Positions 11,955 to 23,800 of a DNA stretch of 64,000 bases are shown one piece after another. Positions within the stretch are counted from its first letter, which is position 1. Each line of letters begins with the position of its first letter. This DNA comes from Taxillus chinensis (taxonomy: Eukaryota > Streptophyta > Magnoliopsida > Santalales > Loranthaceae), in assembly GCA_023512835.1 (NCBI GenBank), contig CM042088.1, forward strand, positions 310,001 through 374,000, given 5' to 3'. Below the pieces are notes generated by a model that was given only the letters and a program-made list of their open reading frames with translations, had not been told where the DNA came from and did not search any database. Both the position numbers and the translations under genes were made by a program.

Positions 11955-12030
11955 TATATAGACAACACAACATCAAAACGACGTAGTTTTGATTAAGTGA
12001 ATCTCAGGATCAAAACGACGTAGTTTTGAT
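11955..12030 (-). promoter_or_regulatory. U3 promoter of gypsy B 3' LTR: two ACGT palindromes and TATA box
   Basis: On the minus strand, two copies of a palindrome (ATCAAAAC-TACGTC-GTTTTGAT, at 12009-12030 and 11972-11993) lie about 47 and 10 bases upstream of a TATATAAGG box at 11955-11962. The other LTR has the same layout at 18985-19006 and 19022-19043. ACGT cores are the usual target of plant bZIP factors; that link is inferred. Confidence 0.6.
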
Positions 12031-12257
12031 CACACAAGTTACCACCTTTCCGCACCCATATAGGCCAAAATACTCAGAATTTCAACATGGTCCTTTGGAG
12101 AAAGTTCCTTAGAATGACAAAACCAAGGGAACCATGCAAAAATATGGCTGCACGCCAATTTGCACGTGAATTCATTGGAGTCCATTTACTAGGTCAAAAT
12201 CTAGAAAAACTCTACTCCGGAGGTAAAACTGACTAACTCAAGGTACGGGTCCTTACA

Positions 12258-12271
12258 TCCTCTCCCCCTTC
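12258..12271 (-). other. Polypurine tract of gypsy B
   Basis: The minus strand reads GAAGGGGGAGAGGA directly before the 3' LTR. This is the plus-strand primer for reverse transcription. Gypsy A has the same core (AAGGGGGAGAGGA) at 20219. Confidence 0.9.
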
Positions 12272-12581
12272 AGACTTTTCGTCCTCGAAAAGAAATGACA
12301 TAAGAGGAAAAACGAACACAAGCTACCCATTGCCACACGGCGAGCCACAACACCCTAATGGGTCATACACCACACACAGCACAACAGCACATAACAGTAC
12401 CACCATAATCCATAACCACAATAATGCACACAACACTTCCACATGGCACAAATACACATCTCAAAGCACATCACATTAAGCACATGTCTTTAAAAGACAA
12501 AACAAATACATCAACTACTACAAGAAAACACATCACAAGAAAACACAACACTATCCCTTGGCCAACAGCCACCTCCCACGC

Positions 12582-15500
12582 TTAAGATTGTTCGTCCTCG
12601 AACAAGTCTGGGTGCTGCGCACGCATCACGGACTCACGTTCCCATGTCTCCTCCTCAATACCACGGTGTTGCCACAGCACGCGAACCAAAGGAATAGCAC
12701 GACCACGCAATAGCTTCTCTCACCGATCTAGGATACGGATAGGGGCCTCAATGACGGACATGTCATCCTCGATGTCCAACGTCCCCCAATCAATCACATG
12801 AGTGGGGTCAGGGTGATACTTCCGCAATCGGGACACGTGAAATACGTTGTGCACTCGACTCGGCCGCGGTGGTAACGCTAACCGGTAGGCCACAGGCCCT
12901 ACACGATCCGAATCTCAAAAGGACCAATAAACCGCGGAGAGAGCTTGGAACCCCGCCCAAACCGTCGATGACCACGACGTGGAGAGACACGAAGGAACAC
13001 ATGATCACCAACAGAAAACTCCAAAGGGCGCCGCCGCTGATTCGCATAAGATTTCGCCGACTCGAGCCGACAACAAACGCCGACGGATCAACTTGACCTT
13101 CTCGGTAGCCTCTTGAACCAAGCTGCGGTCCCAAGAGAGCTGTCTCCCCCACCTCGGTCCAACACAAAGGGGATCGACACGGCCGTCCATACAACGCCTC
13201 AAAAGGAGCCATCCCAATGGATGCCCGATAATCGTTGTTGTAGGCAAACTCCACCAAAGGAAGGTGAGTTGCCCACGAACCCCCAAAATCTAGCACACAA
13301 GCCCTCAACATGTCCTCCATGGTCTGATTTGTCCGCTCGGTCCGACCGTCGGTCTCAGGGTGAAAGGCTGTACTCGGATGAAGCTTGGTCCCCATAGCCT
13401 CCTGCAAACCTGCCCGGAAACGAGAAGTGAACCTCGAATCCCGGTCCGAGACAACCGATGATGGTACGCCATGCAGTCTCACAATCTCGTTCATGTACAC
13501 TGACTCAAGGTCCCAATAGAGTCCCGCTCGCGAACAGCAAGGAAATGGGCCGACTTTGTGAGTCGATCCACAATCACCCAAATCATATCTTTCCGCCCAG
13601 TGGTGGGTGGAAGACCAGCCACAAAATCCATCGCTATATGGTCCCACTTCCACTCCGCTATGGGCAAGGGGCGTAACATGCCCGCCGGCCGCCGATGCTC
13701 GGCCTTCACCTGCGACACGTGAGGCACCGCGAAACAAAGGCAGCTACATCGCGTTTCATCCCTGGCCACCAAAAATGTCCCCGAAGCGCATGGTACATCT
13801 TCGTACCCCCCTGGATGCACAAGCAACTCTAGACCGGTGAAACTCCCTCATCACCTCATCCCTGAGGGAAGAAGCCACGACCAACCGCCCCTGAAATGAC
13901 AACTCATGCTCGGGACCCTCTCGTCCAGTCCCCAGGATAGCTCCCCGGCCTCAATACGGGCACGGAGAACCTCACACTCAATGTCACCCACTGTCCCTCC
14001 CGGACGCGCCGGTACAACTCAGGCACTACCACCAAAGGACTCAGGACTGTCCCACCATCATGAACAACAAGCCGCAGCTGTAACGTCGCCAATCGCTCCA
14101 TCGGCTTCCACTCTCTCACGACCACCTCAGCTTTCCCTTTTCGGCTCAACGCATCGGCTACAACATTTCCCTTGCCCGGGGTATAGGCAAGAGTAAAATC
14201 AAAGGTCCGCAAATACTCCACCCATCTCCTTTGCCTCAAATTCAAGTCCTTCGAGTAAAGATGTACGAAGGCTCTTGTGATCCGAGAACACCACAAACTT
14301 TTCTCCCAAGAGGTAGTGCTGCCAACTCTTCAGGGCGAAGATGACGGCCGCTAACTCAAGGTCATGAGTAGGATAATTCTGCTCATGAGGCTTCACTGCC
14401 TCGACCCATAAGCTACCACACCTGTGCTCCTGCATAAGCACACACCCCAAACCAACCCTGGACGCATCACAATACACCTCATATGGAATATCCTCCCTAG
14501 GCAACCTCAACACAGGTGCGGTGGTCAAACGGGTTTTGAGAGTCTCAAACGCCCGGCGACACTTGTCGGTCCAATCAAACTTCACGCCCTTCCGAGTCAA
14601 CGCTGTCATAGGAGCCGCCAAACGGGAGAACCCCTCTACAAAACGACGATAGTACCCCGCCAAACCAAGAAAACTACGGATCTCAAAAACGTTGGTTGGC
14701 CTCGCCCACGATGCCACGGCCTCAATCTTGGCCGGGTCCACCCTAACTCCCTCACTGACACCACATGGCCAAGAAAGTGAACCTCCTGCAGCCAAAACTC
14801 ACACTTGCTAAACTTAGCAAACAGTGCCTGGTCCCTCAAGGTTTGCAACACTGTTGCCAAGTGCTCCACATGTTCCTTCTCGGTCTTGGAATACACCAAG
14901 ATATCGTCGATAAACACCACCACGAACGAGTCTAGGTATGGAGCAAAGACTTGGTTCATCAAATGCATGAACACCGCTGGTGCATTAGTGAGCCCGAAAG
15001 GCATCACTACCCACTCATAATGCCCATACCGCACCGAAAAGCCGTCTTAGGGATGTCCTCCTCCCTAACCCCTGAGCCGGTGATACCCCGACCGTAAATC
15101 TATCTTGGAAAACCACTGGGCCCCACTCAATTGGTCAAACAGGTCATCTATCCGAGGCAACGGGTACTTGTTCTTCACGATCCACCGAATTCGACTTCCT
15201 GTAGTCGATGCGAGAGACGAAGCGTGCCATCGCCCTTCTTAGCAAAGAGCACCGGAGCACCCCAAGGTGAGGTACTCGGTCCGATATACCCCTGGCCCAC
15301 CAACTCCTCGATTTGCCTCTCGAAGCTCCCTCAACTCTGCTGGCCCCATACGATACGCTACTTGGGAAATCGGACCCGTCCCCGGTACCAACTCAATGGT
15401 GAACTCCACACTCCTCTTAGGTGGCAAACTCCTCAACCGCTCAGGAAAAACATCCCGAAATTGGTCCACAACAACGGGCCACACCCTCTTTTCCACCTTA

Positions 15501-16045
15501 CCCTCCTCGGCAAAGGTCGGGCTGCTAACCTGTGGGTAATGGCACCCCACCTGGTCCAACACCGGCCCGGCCCGACTCGCCTCACAATCCCACTCCCCCT
15601 GCAGGGTGCAAGAGGTCCCTGCAGGTGTCACGAAGGTCACACGCCGCCGATAACAATCTATCTTGGCCTGGAAAGCCATAAGCCAATCCATACCCAAGAT
15701 CGGGTCAAACGTTCTCAAAGGCATCACATGCAAGTCAAAACTCGGCTCCACCTCGCCTATGGTTAACACACGGTCACGACACACTTGCCGTACCTCAATC
15801 ATGCCTCCTACCTGGAGACTCCACAACTAGGGGCCTCGCGGCCTCCACACAAGCTAACCCCAAGCCGTCTATTACAAGCTCAAGAACAAACGAACATGAT
15901 GCACCCGTATCGAAAAGAACGAAGCTAATGTACGGGAGATCAAGAGGGTACCTCTAACCACCGATGGTCCTGCTCCACCCTCACCGGTGGGGGGTGGTAA
16001 CTCGGCCTCCTCCCTGGTATGTCGCCTCCAGCGCAAACACCCTCC
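12582..16045 (-). pseudogene. pol: Gypsy B pol: protease, RT, RNase H, integrase, chromodomain (frameshifted)
   Basis: Minus-strand order: aspartic protease with LFDTGAS at about 15910; RT with [30 protein letters not shown] and the active-site [10 protein letters not shown] at about 14900; RNase H with [16 protein letters not shown]; integrase with [16 protein letters not shown] and [10 protein letters not shown] giving the D,D,E triad; and a C-terminal chromodomain-like part ([35 protein letters not shown]) ending at 12582. RT before integrase marks Ty3/gypsy and the tail marks a Tekay/Del chromovirus; such chromodomains are thought to guide insertion to heterochromatin. All key residues seen are intact. 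The frame is broken repeatedly by single-base indels, often at CAG or CTG when compared with gypsy C. Confidence 0.9.
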
Positions 16046-17374
16046 CTTGGCCCGTGCCACCTGGTCGGCTCGATCCACCGGACGCTTCCCGCTAAGGTTG
16101 CCTCCGGCCTCGGTCTGCTGCCGCTCCGGCCTCCCCTGGGGTCGGGTCCGACTAGATCCTTGCCTGGCTGGCCGCCACCGACGAGCCGGTCTCTCACTGG
16201 TGCACGGAAGCTAGCATCACTCCTCACGCCGGATGCCGCGCCCCCTATTCCCCCGTTGCCACTCCTGCAAACCCGACGCAAATGACCCTCTCGTCCACGG
16301 TTGTTGCATCGCCGGTCCTTCTTGGGGCACTCCCCTTTGAAGTGACCCTACTCTCCACAGCGGTGGCATCCGCTCGGTAGACTCCCGAGATGGACCCCCC
16401 TGTCTTCCGCCGCCAAAGGTGAACCTCCCAGGGTTCACGGATGTCCGACCCCGATCGCGAAAAGAAGCTGCTATCCCTCTCCTCCGTCTTGAGCCTCTTG
16501 GACCCTGCATCTCGATCAGGCCCACTCTGCAATCGGCGCCCCCGATGGGCCTGCCTCCCATCATCCAGCTCTCTCTCGCCTATTCGGGCCGTCTCCACGG
16601 CCTCGCGATAGGTCCTCAAGCGTAGAATCGCCACCCTCTCCCTAAGGGCTGGCCTGAGACCCAAGGTGAACTTGTGGGCCTTCAGGTCCTCCCTTACCAC
16701 GGCCTCAGGAGCAAACCTACTCAATCTCCGGAACTCCCGCTCATACTCAGGTACCGTCTTGGATCCCTGCTTCAAGCTGCCAAATTCTTCCCTCTTCGCC
16801 ATCTCACCGATTCCGGGAAGAACTCATCTTGGAAGAGTTGCAAGAATTCCTCCCAAAACATGAGTTGCACCGCACGGCTCCCCGCAACACTCGTCCACCA
16901 CTCCAAAGCGTCCCCCTCTAGCTGCCGAATTGCCGGCCGCACTTTATCCTCCTCCCGGGGCAGGAGAAAGGAGAACACATGCTCAATCTGCCTCAACCAC
17001 CGCTCGCCTACCACAGGATCTTCCCCCCCCTTAAATCGCGGAGGTTGTTCCTTTCGGAACCGTGTCACCACGTCATCCTCTCGCACGGGTCGGTACACCA
17101 CCCAGCGAACTCTCACGCTCACGAGGCAGCTCTCCCACTGGTGGTGGTGGTGGTGGCACCACCTGTGTCGTGCCGCCATCTCACGGCGCACCTCCTCCCG
17201 AACGTCTTGCCGGAGTCCCTCCCGTAGCTCTCGTACCTCCGGCCGGATGCCTTCTTGTAGCTGTGCCGGTAGCAACGCATGCCCTCCAACGGATGGTCCC
17301 GCACCCGGACCCTCATGGGCAGATGACTCATCGCCCATCGCCCCGGACGCACGTGTTACTCTCCTCGGTGGCAT
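16046..17374 (-). pseudogene. gag: Gypsy B gag: capsid and two zinc knuckles (frameshifted)
   Basis: The start is the ATG at 17374 (MPPRRVTRASGAMGDE), shared with gypsy C (57123). The capsid region includes RWLRQIEHVFSFLL, LEGDALEWW and VPEYEREFRRLSRFAPE. Near 16280-16380 two CCHC knuckles are visible across frames (GHFKGECPKKDRRC then GHLRRVC). Several indels are compensated a few codons later, for example around the His/Pro-coding CCACCA run near 17140. Gag builds the virus-like particle and packages RNA. Confidence 0.85.
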
Positions 17375-17770
17375 TCTTACTACATGAAGTAAGATGCACA
17401 AACGTCGGGACGCGTTTGACTACTAACAAATTGACTACCTCTACCCCATTATCAATTTCACTAACACATGACATTACACACATACATTACATCAATCACA
17501 TTTCACAGTTCACGATCCAGTACACATTGCCAAACAAATCGAGTTGCACATTTCACTTAATCATGTGATCTTATCCACAGTTTAGCATACCTTCACAAAG
17601 AAATGCAACTAGTGCCCTAATGCCAATGCATGCAAATCCTATCACAAGACCGGACTACCCTAAGTACACCTTGGAGGCTCAAAGAGGACCATGTTGATCA
17701 GGCATGTCCCTCCAGGCTCCTCCAAAGGACTTAGGATAACCAAGTCCGCCCACTACCCTAGGCCAACTAG
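17375..17770 (-). other. Gypsy B 5' leader
   Basis: About 400 bases lie between the primer-binding site and gag. I see no credible ORF; the stretch is rich in CACAT-type words and probably holds packaging signals. Confidence 0.5.
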
Positions 17771-17786
17771 ACCATGCTCGATACCA
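17771..17786 (-). other. Primer-binding site of gypsy B (initiator tRNA-Met type)
   Basis: The minus strand reads TGGTATCGAGCATGGT three bases after the 5' LTR. It resembles the complement of the 3' end of initiator tRNA-Met (TGGTATCAGAGC) with a small change. Gypsy C has TGGTATTAGAGC at the same place. Confidence 0.75.
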
Positions 17787-17789
17787 TAT

Positions 17790-19270
17790 TGTCACGCCCC
17801 GGATTTCCAACCCGAGGAAACCGGCACGTGACTCCCCTTTTACCCACACGGAGGGCAAAGGGGTTAGGATACAAACCAAGAATTTTACATTTCAAACATC
17901 CACAACCCATTCAAGAAAGTAATATTCATAAAAATATTCCAAACCAGTTTATTACAACAGAATTCTTTCCAATCCCATCCCCACTGGGGTTACATCGGTC
18001 CCCATAAAAGAAAACAACATAAATGGAAGAGTAAAATGGATAAGGTCTTCCACCTTGGTGTATCCACCTAACGCCTGTAAGTCCCCGGAAAACAAGCAAA
18101 CACGGTAGGAGGGGTGAGCAACCACGCCAAGTAGGGATCAAGTCTCCCCAACCCTTCCCATGCTCCTAGCGGCTACATGCATGTGCACAGTGCGGTGACG
18201 TGTTACAACAATCTCAACAAACAATAACAAACCACATCGGTCGTCACAATTATCCACCACACAAAACACAAGTGATTTAACCGCCTCTTCAGGCCAAGTT
18301 ATTTAACCGCCTCTTCAGGCCAAGTGATTTAACCGCCTCTTCAGGCCAAGTGATTTAACCGCCTCTCAGGCAAAGTTCTTTAACCGCCTCTTCAGGCCAG
18401 ATACCACAATCAAGCACACAACACACATGGTCACTCGAGCATACCACCAAACACTTGGTGTGCACCCGTTCACAAGCGCACAAACCCAACCATTCAGGAA
18501 AATAGAGCAAACACACAAGACACATACACTAAACCACAAATCCGGCCACACAGGCATATTACCAAACACGTAATGGGCATATGCATACAGCTATATTCAC
18601 ACAGGCATTTCATCGAACACAAAGCATGTAATCCACGGAATCACACCAACATGCCACTGAAGGCCAACATTCATATAGGAGGTCACACCTATATGAATTT
18701 ACATATAAATAATATAACAGATATCTCATATTCTGCCCTAGGACCCTAGGACAGAGGAGGATTTAGGAAGAAAGAACCCCTACCTCAAGGAAAACGCAAC
18801 AACACATCAACAGTCGATCCCAAGCCGAACGCCGTCCACCCACGAGTCACCGACCACCCACGCAAGACGCCCGGCAGCAACCAGGAGCTCTCCTTCCCTC
18901 TCTCTCTCTCTGCGACGGCTGGTGAAGCAACAAACCCTAAACCTAAAACAGAGGGACTCCTCCTCCTTATATAGACAACACAACATCAAAACGACGTAGT
19001 TTTGATTAAGTGAATCTCAGGATCAAAACGACGTAGTTTTGATCACACAAGTTACCACCTTTCCGCACCCATATAGGCCAAAATACTCAGAATTTCAACA
19101 TGGTCCTTTGGAGAAAGTTCCTTAGAATGACAAAACCAAGGGAACCATGCAAAAATATGGCTGCACGCCAATTTGCACGTGAATTCATTGGAGTCCATTT
19201 ACTAGGTCAAAATCTAGAAAAACTCTACTCCGGAGGTAAAACTGACTAACTCAAGGTACGGGTCCTTACA
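17790..19270 (-). repeat. Gypsy B 5' LTR
   Basis: This is the partner of 10773-12257 and differs by roughly 15-20 sites by eye. The promoter palindromes are at 18985-19006 and 19022-19043, with a G-box at 19176-19181 and the 26-bp tandem array at about 18268-18398. It drives the element's transcript on the minus strand. Confidence 0.92.
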
Positions 19271-20218
19271 TCAACAGTAACCTCTTAGGCTCATCAAGAT
19301 TGCCTCACAGGCCCAACACTCATCCGATAACACTGTTCACTCAGTCCGAAAAAACACTATTCATTAGCCCGAAAAAACACTATTCACTTAGTCCGGAAAA
19401 ACACTATGCACCAGCCCGAAAACACTAGTGCGGAAACTGTTCATTAGCCCGGAAAAACACTGTTCACTATCGTTTTTGCCAATTTTCTCTGCTAGAATGG
19501 CAACCCAGCAACACCAAACACTCATAAACACATTTGTTTCGATATACACCCCAATGCACGTCTTAAACAACTCTAAATTTCATGTAATCAACAGAAATAC
19601 CTCTTTTATGCATTTAAATTATAAGATTCAACCCAAAATTGGGTTTCCCCCAAATCTTAGGGTTCAACCCCAAATTCCATGATTTCACCCAAGTTAAGCA
19701 TGCTAAGCCTACTATGAATCATATACAGTTAGAATCACCTACCTGAAATGATTCTTCACGATCTACGAGCTCCGATCGCCCCAAATCACCAAGGCTGAAG
19801 CTCCTCCTCCAAGCTCTCACTTTCTCTCTCTCTCTCTCTCTTACTCAAGCACGTACACACAAAGAAAAATAAAGGATAAGGCAGTTTCTTCATTATTTAT
19901 ACTGCTACCAATAATTGGCCTCCCAGCAATAATTGACCTTTAAGGTCACGAATTCCAAATTGAGTCAAATTACTGTCAAAATGCTCGAAATGACGAGCAC
20001 AACATTATTCTGAGATTATTACACTCAAATGACTGCTTAAAAGCAAAGGCAACTAATTACCCTTGGGAAAGTCAAAAATTGGGCCACTCGGGGTCCCGAC
20101 CCGGAATTAGGCCCAAGTACTGTCAAAATGCTCACATCGACAGCTACATTACCGTCCAGATAGTTGCATTCCCATAGAATGACTATCTCTCAAAACTACC
20201 TAAATACGGGTCTTTACA

Positions 20219-20236
20219 TCCTCTCCCCCTTAAAAA
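20219..20236 (-). other. Polypurine tract of gypsy A
   Basis: The minus strand reads TTTTTAAGGGGGAGAGGA directly before the TGTAAAGACC start of the LTR. It matches the gypsy B tract. Confidence 0.9.
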
Positions 20237-20815
20237 CTTTTCGTCCCCAAAAAGAAATATAGGGGTCAAACAAAGAAATATAGGGGTCAAACAACAACAC
20301 AAAGTCACACTCAAACTAAACAAATCCATTGCAAAATCCAAACGCAAAGTCTCTACATAACATCAAAACTCACAAACATGCCACCTACATGTCACCCATC
20401 ACATAGCTCAGCTCACAACAAGCCGAAACAGGGCCAAACAACCCCATAAGAAACCCACATATCATATATAACCACCTAGACCACATATATCCCATATATT
20501 CCACACCACAAAGCGTCATATCACATATGACTAACACCACATATCACATATGTGAAACAAAATAAAACACAAACTAATGTCATATCTCATATATGCAACA
20601 CAATCACAAATGCAACACAAACCCACATCCCAAATGGTTAACACAAATCCACAAAGCCCAAAAGCCCAAATTTCAACACAGTTTCAAAACACTGCATATC
20701 ACCTATGCACATTGCCATATATATATACACCCAACCATACAAAATGATAAAACAGTAAACACACACAATAAGCATACATACACATACCATATAAGGCTCT
20801 CGCCACCTCCCTCCT
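20237..20815 (-). other. Gypsy A 3' untranslated segment
   Basis: This is about 580 bases of AC-rich DNA between the end of pol and the polypurine tract. It includes a local direct repeat (ATATAGGGGTCAAACAA at about 20260-20292) and many CATAT words. No gene is seen. Confidence 0.5.
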
Positions 20816-23800
20816 TCAAGATTGTTCGTCCTCGAACAAGTCGGGGTAATGCTCCCGCATCTCCACCTCGCGTTCCCATGTTTCCTGCTCCATGCTACAG
20901 TGTCTCCACAAGACACGAACCAAAGGGGTAGCTTTGCCTCACAAAAGCTTCTCCTTCCTATCCAACACCTGAACAGGAACCTCAACAATAGAGATATCAT
21001 CAGCAATATCCAGATCACCCCAATTAATTACATGAGTTGGGTCTGGATGATATTTCCGCAACTGAGATACGTGGAACACACTATGCACCATGCTCAATCG
21101 TGGCAGAAAAGCCAATCAATATGCCACAGGACCAATCCGGTATAGTATCTCAAAAGGGCCAATAAATCTCGGCGATAGCTTGGAACCCTTTCCAAACTAT
21201 CGATGTCCTTTCCTCGGGGACACACGGAGGAATACATGATCACCCACTGAAAACTCTAAAGGCCTCCGCCTCCGATCCGCATAGGATTTCTGCCTACTCT
21301 GGGCTATCAATAAATGCTGATGAATCATTTTCACCTTCTCAGTGGCCTCCTGGACCAACTATGGTCCCAATAGATCGGCCTCGCCCACCTCAGTCCAACA
21401 CAATGGAGACCGACAAGGCCTCCCATATAATGCCTCAAATGGTGCCATCCCAATGGATGCCTGATAGCTATTGTTGTAGGCAAACTCCACCAAAGGTAGG
21501 TGAGTGGCCCACGAACCCCCAAAATCCAACACATATGCTCGCAGCATATCCTCCAAGGTCTAAATCGTCCTCTCAGACTGACCATTTGTCTCGGGATAAA
21601 AAGTTGTACTCAAGTTCAGCTTTGTCCCTAAAGCCTTCTGCAAACCTGCCCAAAATCGGGATATAAATCTTGCATCCCTATCCGATACAATAGATGAGGG
21701 CACCCCGTGCAACCTAACGATCTCGCTGATATATAACTGGCTCAAAGCCCCAATGGGATCCCGCTCCCTGATAGCAAAGAAATGGGCTGATTTCGTCAGC
21801 CAATCCACAATAACCCAAATCATGTCCTTCCTTCCCGAGGTGGGTGGAAGTCCTGTTACAAAATCCATAGTAATGTGGTGCCATTTCCACTCTGCCACTG
21901 CTAAGGGCTGCGACAGACCCACTAGACGCTAGTGCTCAACCTTTACCTGCTGACAGGTAAGGCATGCAGAAACAAACTCTGCCACATCCCTCTTCATCCC
22001 AGGCCACCAAAAATGTTTCCGAAGAGAATGATACATCTTGGTGCCTCCTGGATGAACAGCAACTCTGGACTGATGGAACTCCCTCATCACATCCCTACGA
22101 AGAGGAGACGCCACAATCAAACACCCCTGAAAAGTCAACTCATGCTCAGGACCCTCGGCCCAATCTCCCGCTAGCTCTCTAGCTATAATCCATGCACGGA
22201 GTACCTCGCACTCAATATCCCCCAATTGTCCATCCCGGACTCGCCGATATAACTCGGGCACCACAACAATAGGACTCAAAACCATGCCTTTCTCAGAGGT
22301 ACTAGCTTGGAGCTACAATATAGCCAACTGCTCCATCAGTTTCTATTCCCTCATGGCCACCTCGGCCTTGCCCTTCCTACAAAGGGCATCTGCCACAAAA
22401 TTCCCTTTACCAGGGGTATACGCAAGGGTAAAATCAAACATTTGCAGATACTCTATCCAACGACGCTGTCTCAAGTTCAAATCCTTCTGGGTAAAGATAT
22501 ACTGAAGACTTCGATGGTCTGTATACACCACGAACCTGTCCCTCAAAAGATAATGTTGCCAACTCTTTAAAGCAAAGATCACTGCTGCCAACTCCAAATC
22601 ATGTATGGGATAGTTCAACTCATGAGGTTTCAACTGCCTCAAACCATACGCAATCACATTGCCCTCCCACATCAATACACATCCCAAACCAACTCTGGAT
22701 GCATCACAATACACCTCATAAGGCACCCTTTCTCGTAGTAGCCTCAACACTAGCGCGGTGGTCAACCGGGCCTTCAAAGTCTCAAAAGCCTGCTGACATT
22801 TGTCAATCCATGCAAATTTAACCCCCTTTCGGGTCAAGGCTGTCAGAGGCGCCGACAAACGGGAGGACCCCTCCACAAAGCACCGATAATAACCTGCCAA
22901 GCCCAAAAAGCTCCTAATCTCAAACACATTCACTGCCTCCTCCACGATGACACTGCCTCAATCTTAGCTGGGTCCACTCGGACTCCTCCCGCTGATACCA
23001 CATGGCCAAGGAAATGCACCTCCTGCATCCAAAAATCACATTTACTAAACTTGGCATATAACAGATGCTCCCTCAAAGTCTGTAAGACCACTGCCAAATG
23101 TTCCTCATGCTCCAATCTGGTCTTGGAGTAGACAAGGATGTAATCAATGAACACCACCACAAATGAATCAAGATAAGGGGCAAAAACCTGGTTCATGAAC
23201 TACATAAACACTGCAGGTGCATTAGTGAGCCCAAAAGGCATCACCAGCCACTCATAATGCCCATATCGACACCAAAAAGTTGTCTTGGGGATATCCTCCT
23301 TTCTGACTCTCAACTGATGATATCCTGATTTCAAATCCATCTTTGAAAACCACTGAGCCTCACTCAACTGATTAAACAAATCATTTATCTGAGGCAATGG
23401 GTACTTGTTCTTCACCGTTACTTGATTTAGTTTTTTGTAATCAACACACAACCGCAATGTCCCATCTGCTTTCTTGGCAAAAAGCATTGGTGCTCCCCAC
23501 GACGAAGTACTCGGCCGAATAAATCTCTTGCCCTCCAGTTCCTCTAGCTGTTTCTGCAGCTCTCTCAACTCTGCGGGTCCCATCCGATAGGCCACCTGTG
23601 AAATAGGCCCTACCCCCGGTAGCAGCTCAATGCAAAACTCTATACCCCTCTCAGGTAGTAGACTCCACAACTCCTCTGGAAACATGTCCTGGAATTGGTC
23701 CACGACCACTGGACATACTCTCTTCCCTACATTCCCCTCGGCGAATGTATGTGCTGCCAATCTATGGGTAATGGCGCCCCACTGCTCTACCATCGGTCCA

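Larger units (their letters stand above)
10773..12257 (-). repeat. Gypsy B 3' LTR
   Basis: It runs from TGTCACGCCCCGG to CCTTACA (plus strand). Within U3 (minus strand) are two copies of a 22-base palindrome with an ACGT core (11972-11993, 12009-12030) and a G-box CACGTG at 12163-12168. A TATA box (about 11955-11962) follows, then a pyrimidine-rich TC tract. Confidence 0.92.
10773..19270 (-). mobile_element. Gypsy B: complete, young Tekay/Del-type chromovirus
   Basis: It is 8498 bases long, with two full LTRs and a perfect target duplication tcaac at 10768-10772 and 19271-19275. It lies inside the left LTR of gypsy A. The internal order on the minus strand is primer site, gag, protease-RT-RNase H-integrase-chromodomain, and polypurine tract. 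The LTR pair is about 99% identical by eye, making it the youngest datable insertion here. Many single-base indels nevertheless break its reading frames. Confidence 0.95.
7923..20218 (-). repeat. Gypsy A 3' LTR (left), in three pieces
   Basis: The LTR pieces are 7923-8010, 10246-10772 and 19276-20218, about 1.56 kb in all. The breaks are explained by the solo LTR (8011-10240) and gypsy B (10773-19270), each with its own 5-base target duplication. The piece from 19276 contains a block of CACTGTTCAC/AGTCCGG repeats (about 19330-19470), a (TC)n tract, and TTATTTATAC at about 19907, which on the minus strand reads as a TATA box. Confidence 0.85.

Noticed and set aside
15131..15766. 211-codon plus-strand open frame opposite gypsy B pol
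   Set aside because: It is antisense to protease-RT coding sequence whose motifs are clear on the minus strand; GC-rich codon bias leaves the shadow frame open.
16674..17568. Two long plus-strand frames opposite gypsy B gag
   Set aside because: They are shadows of the minus-strand gag; no motif of their own.
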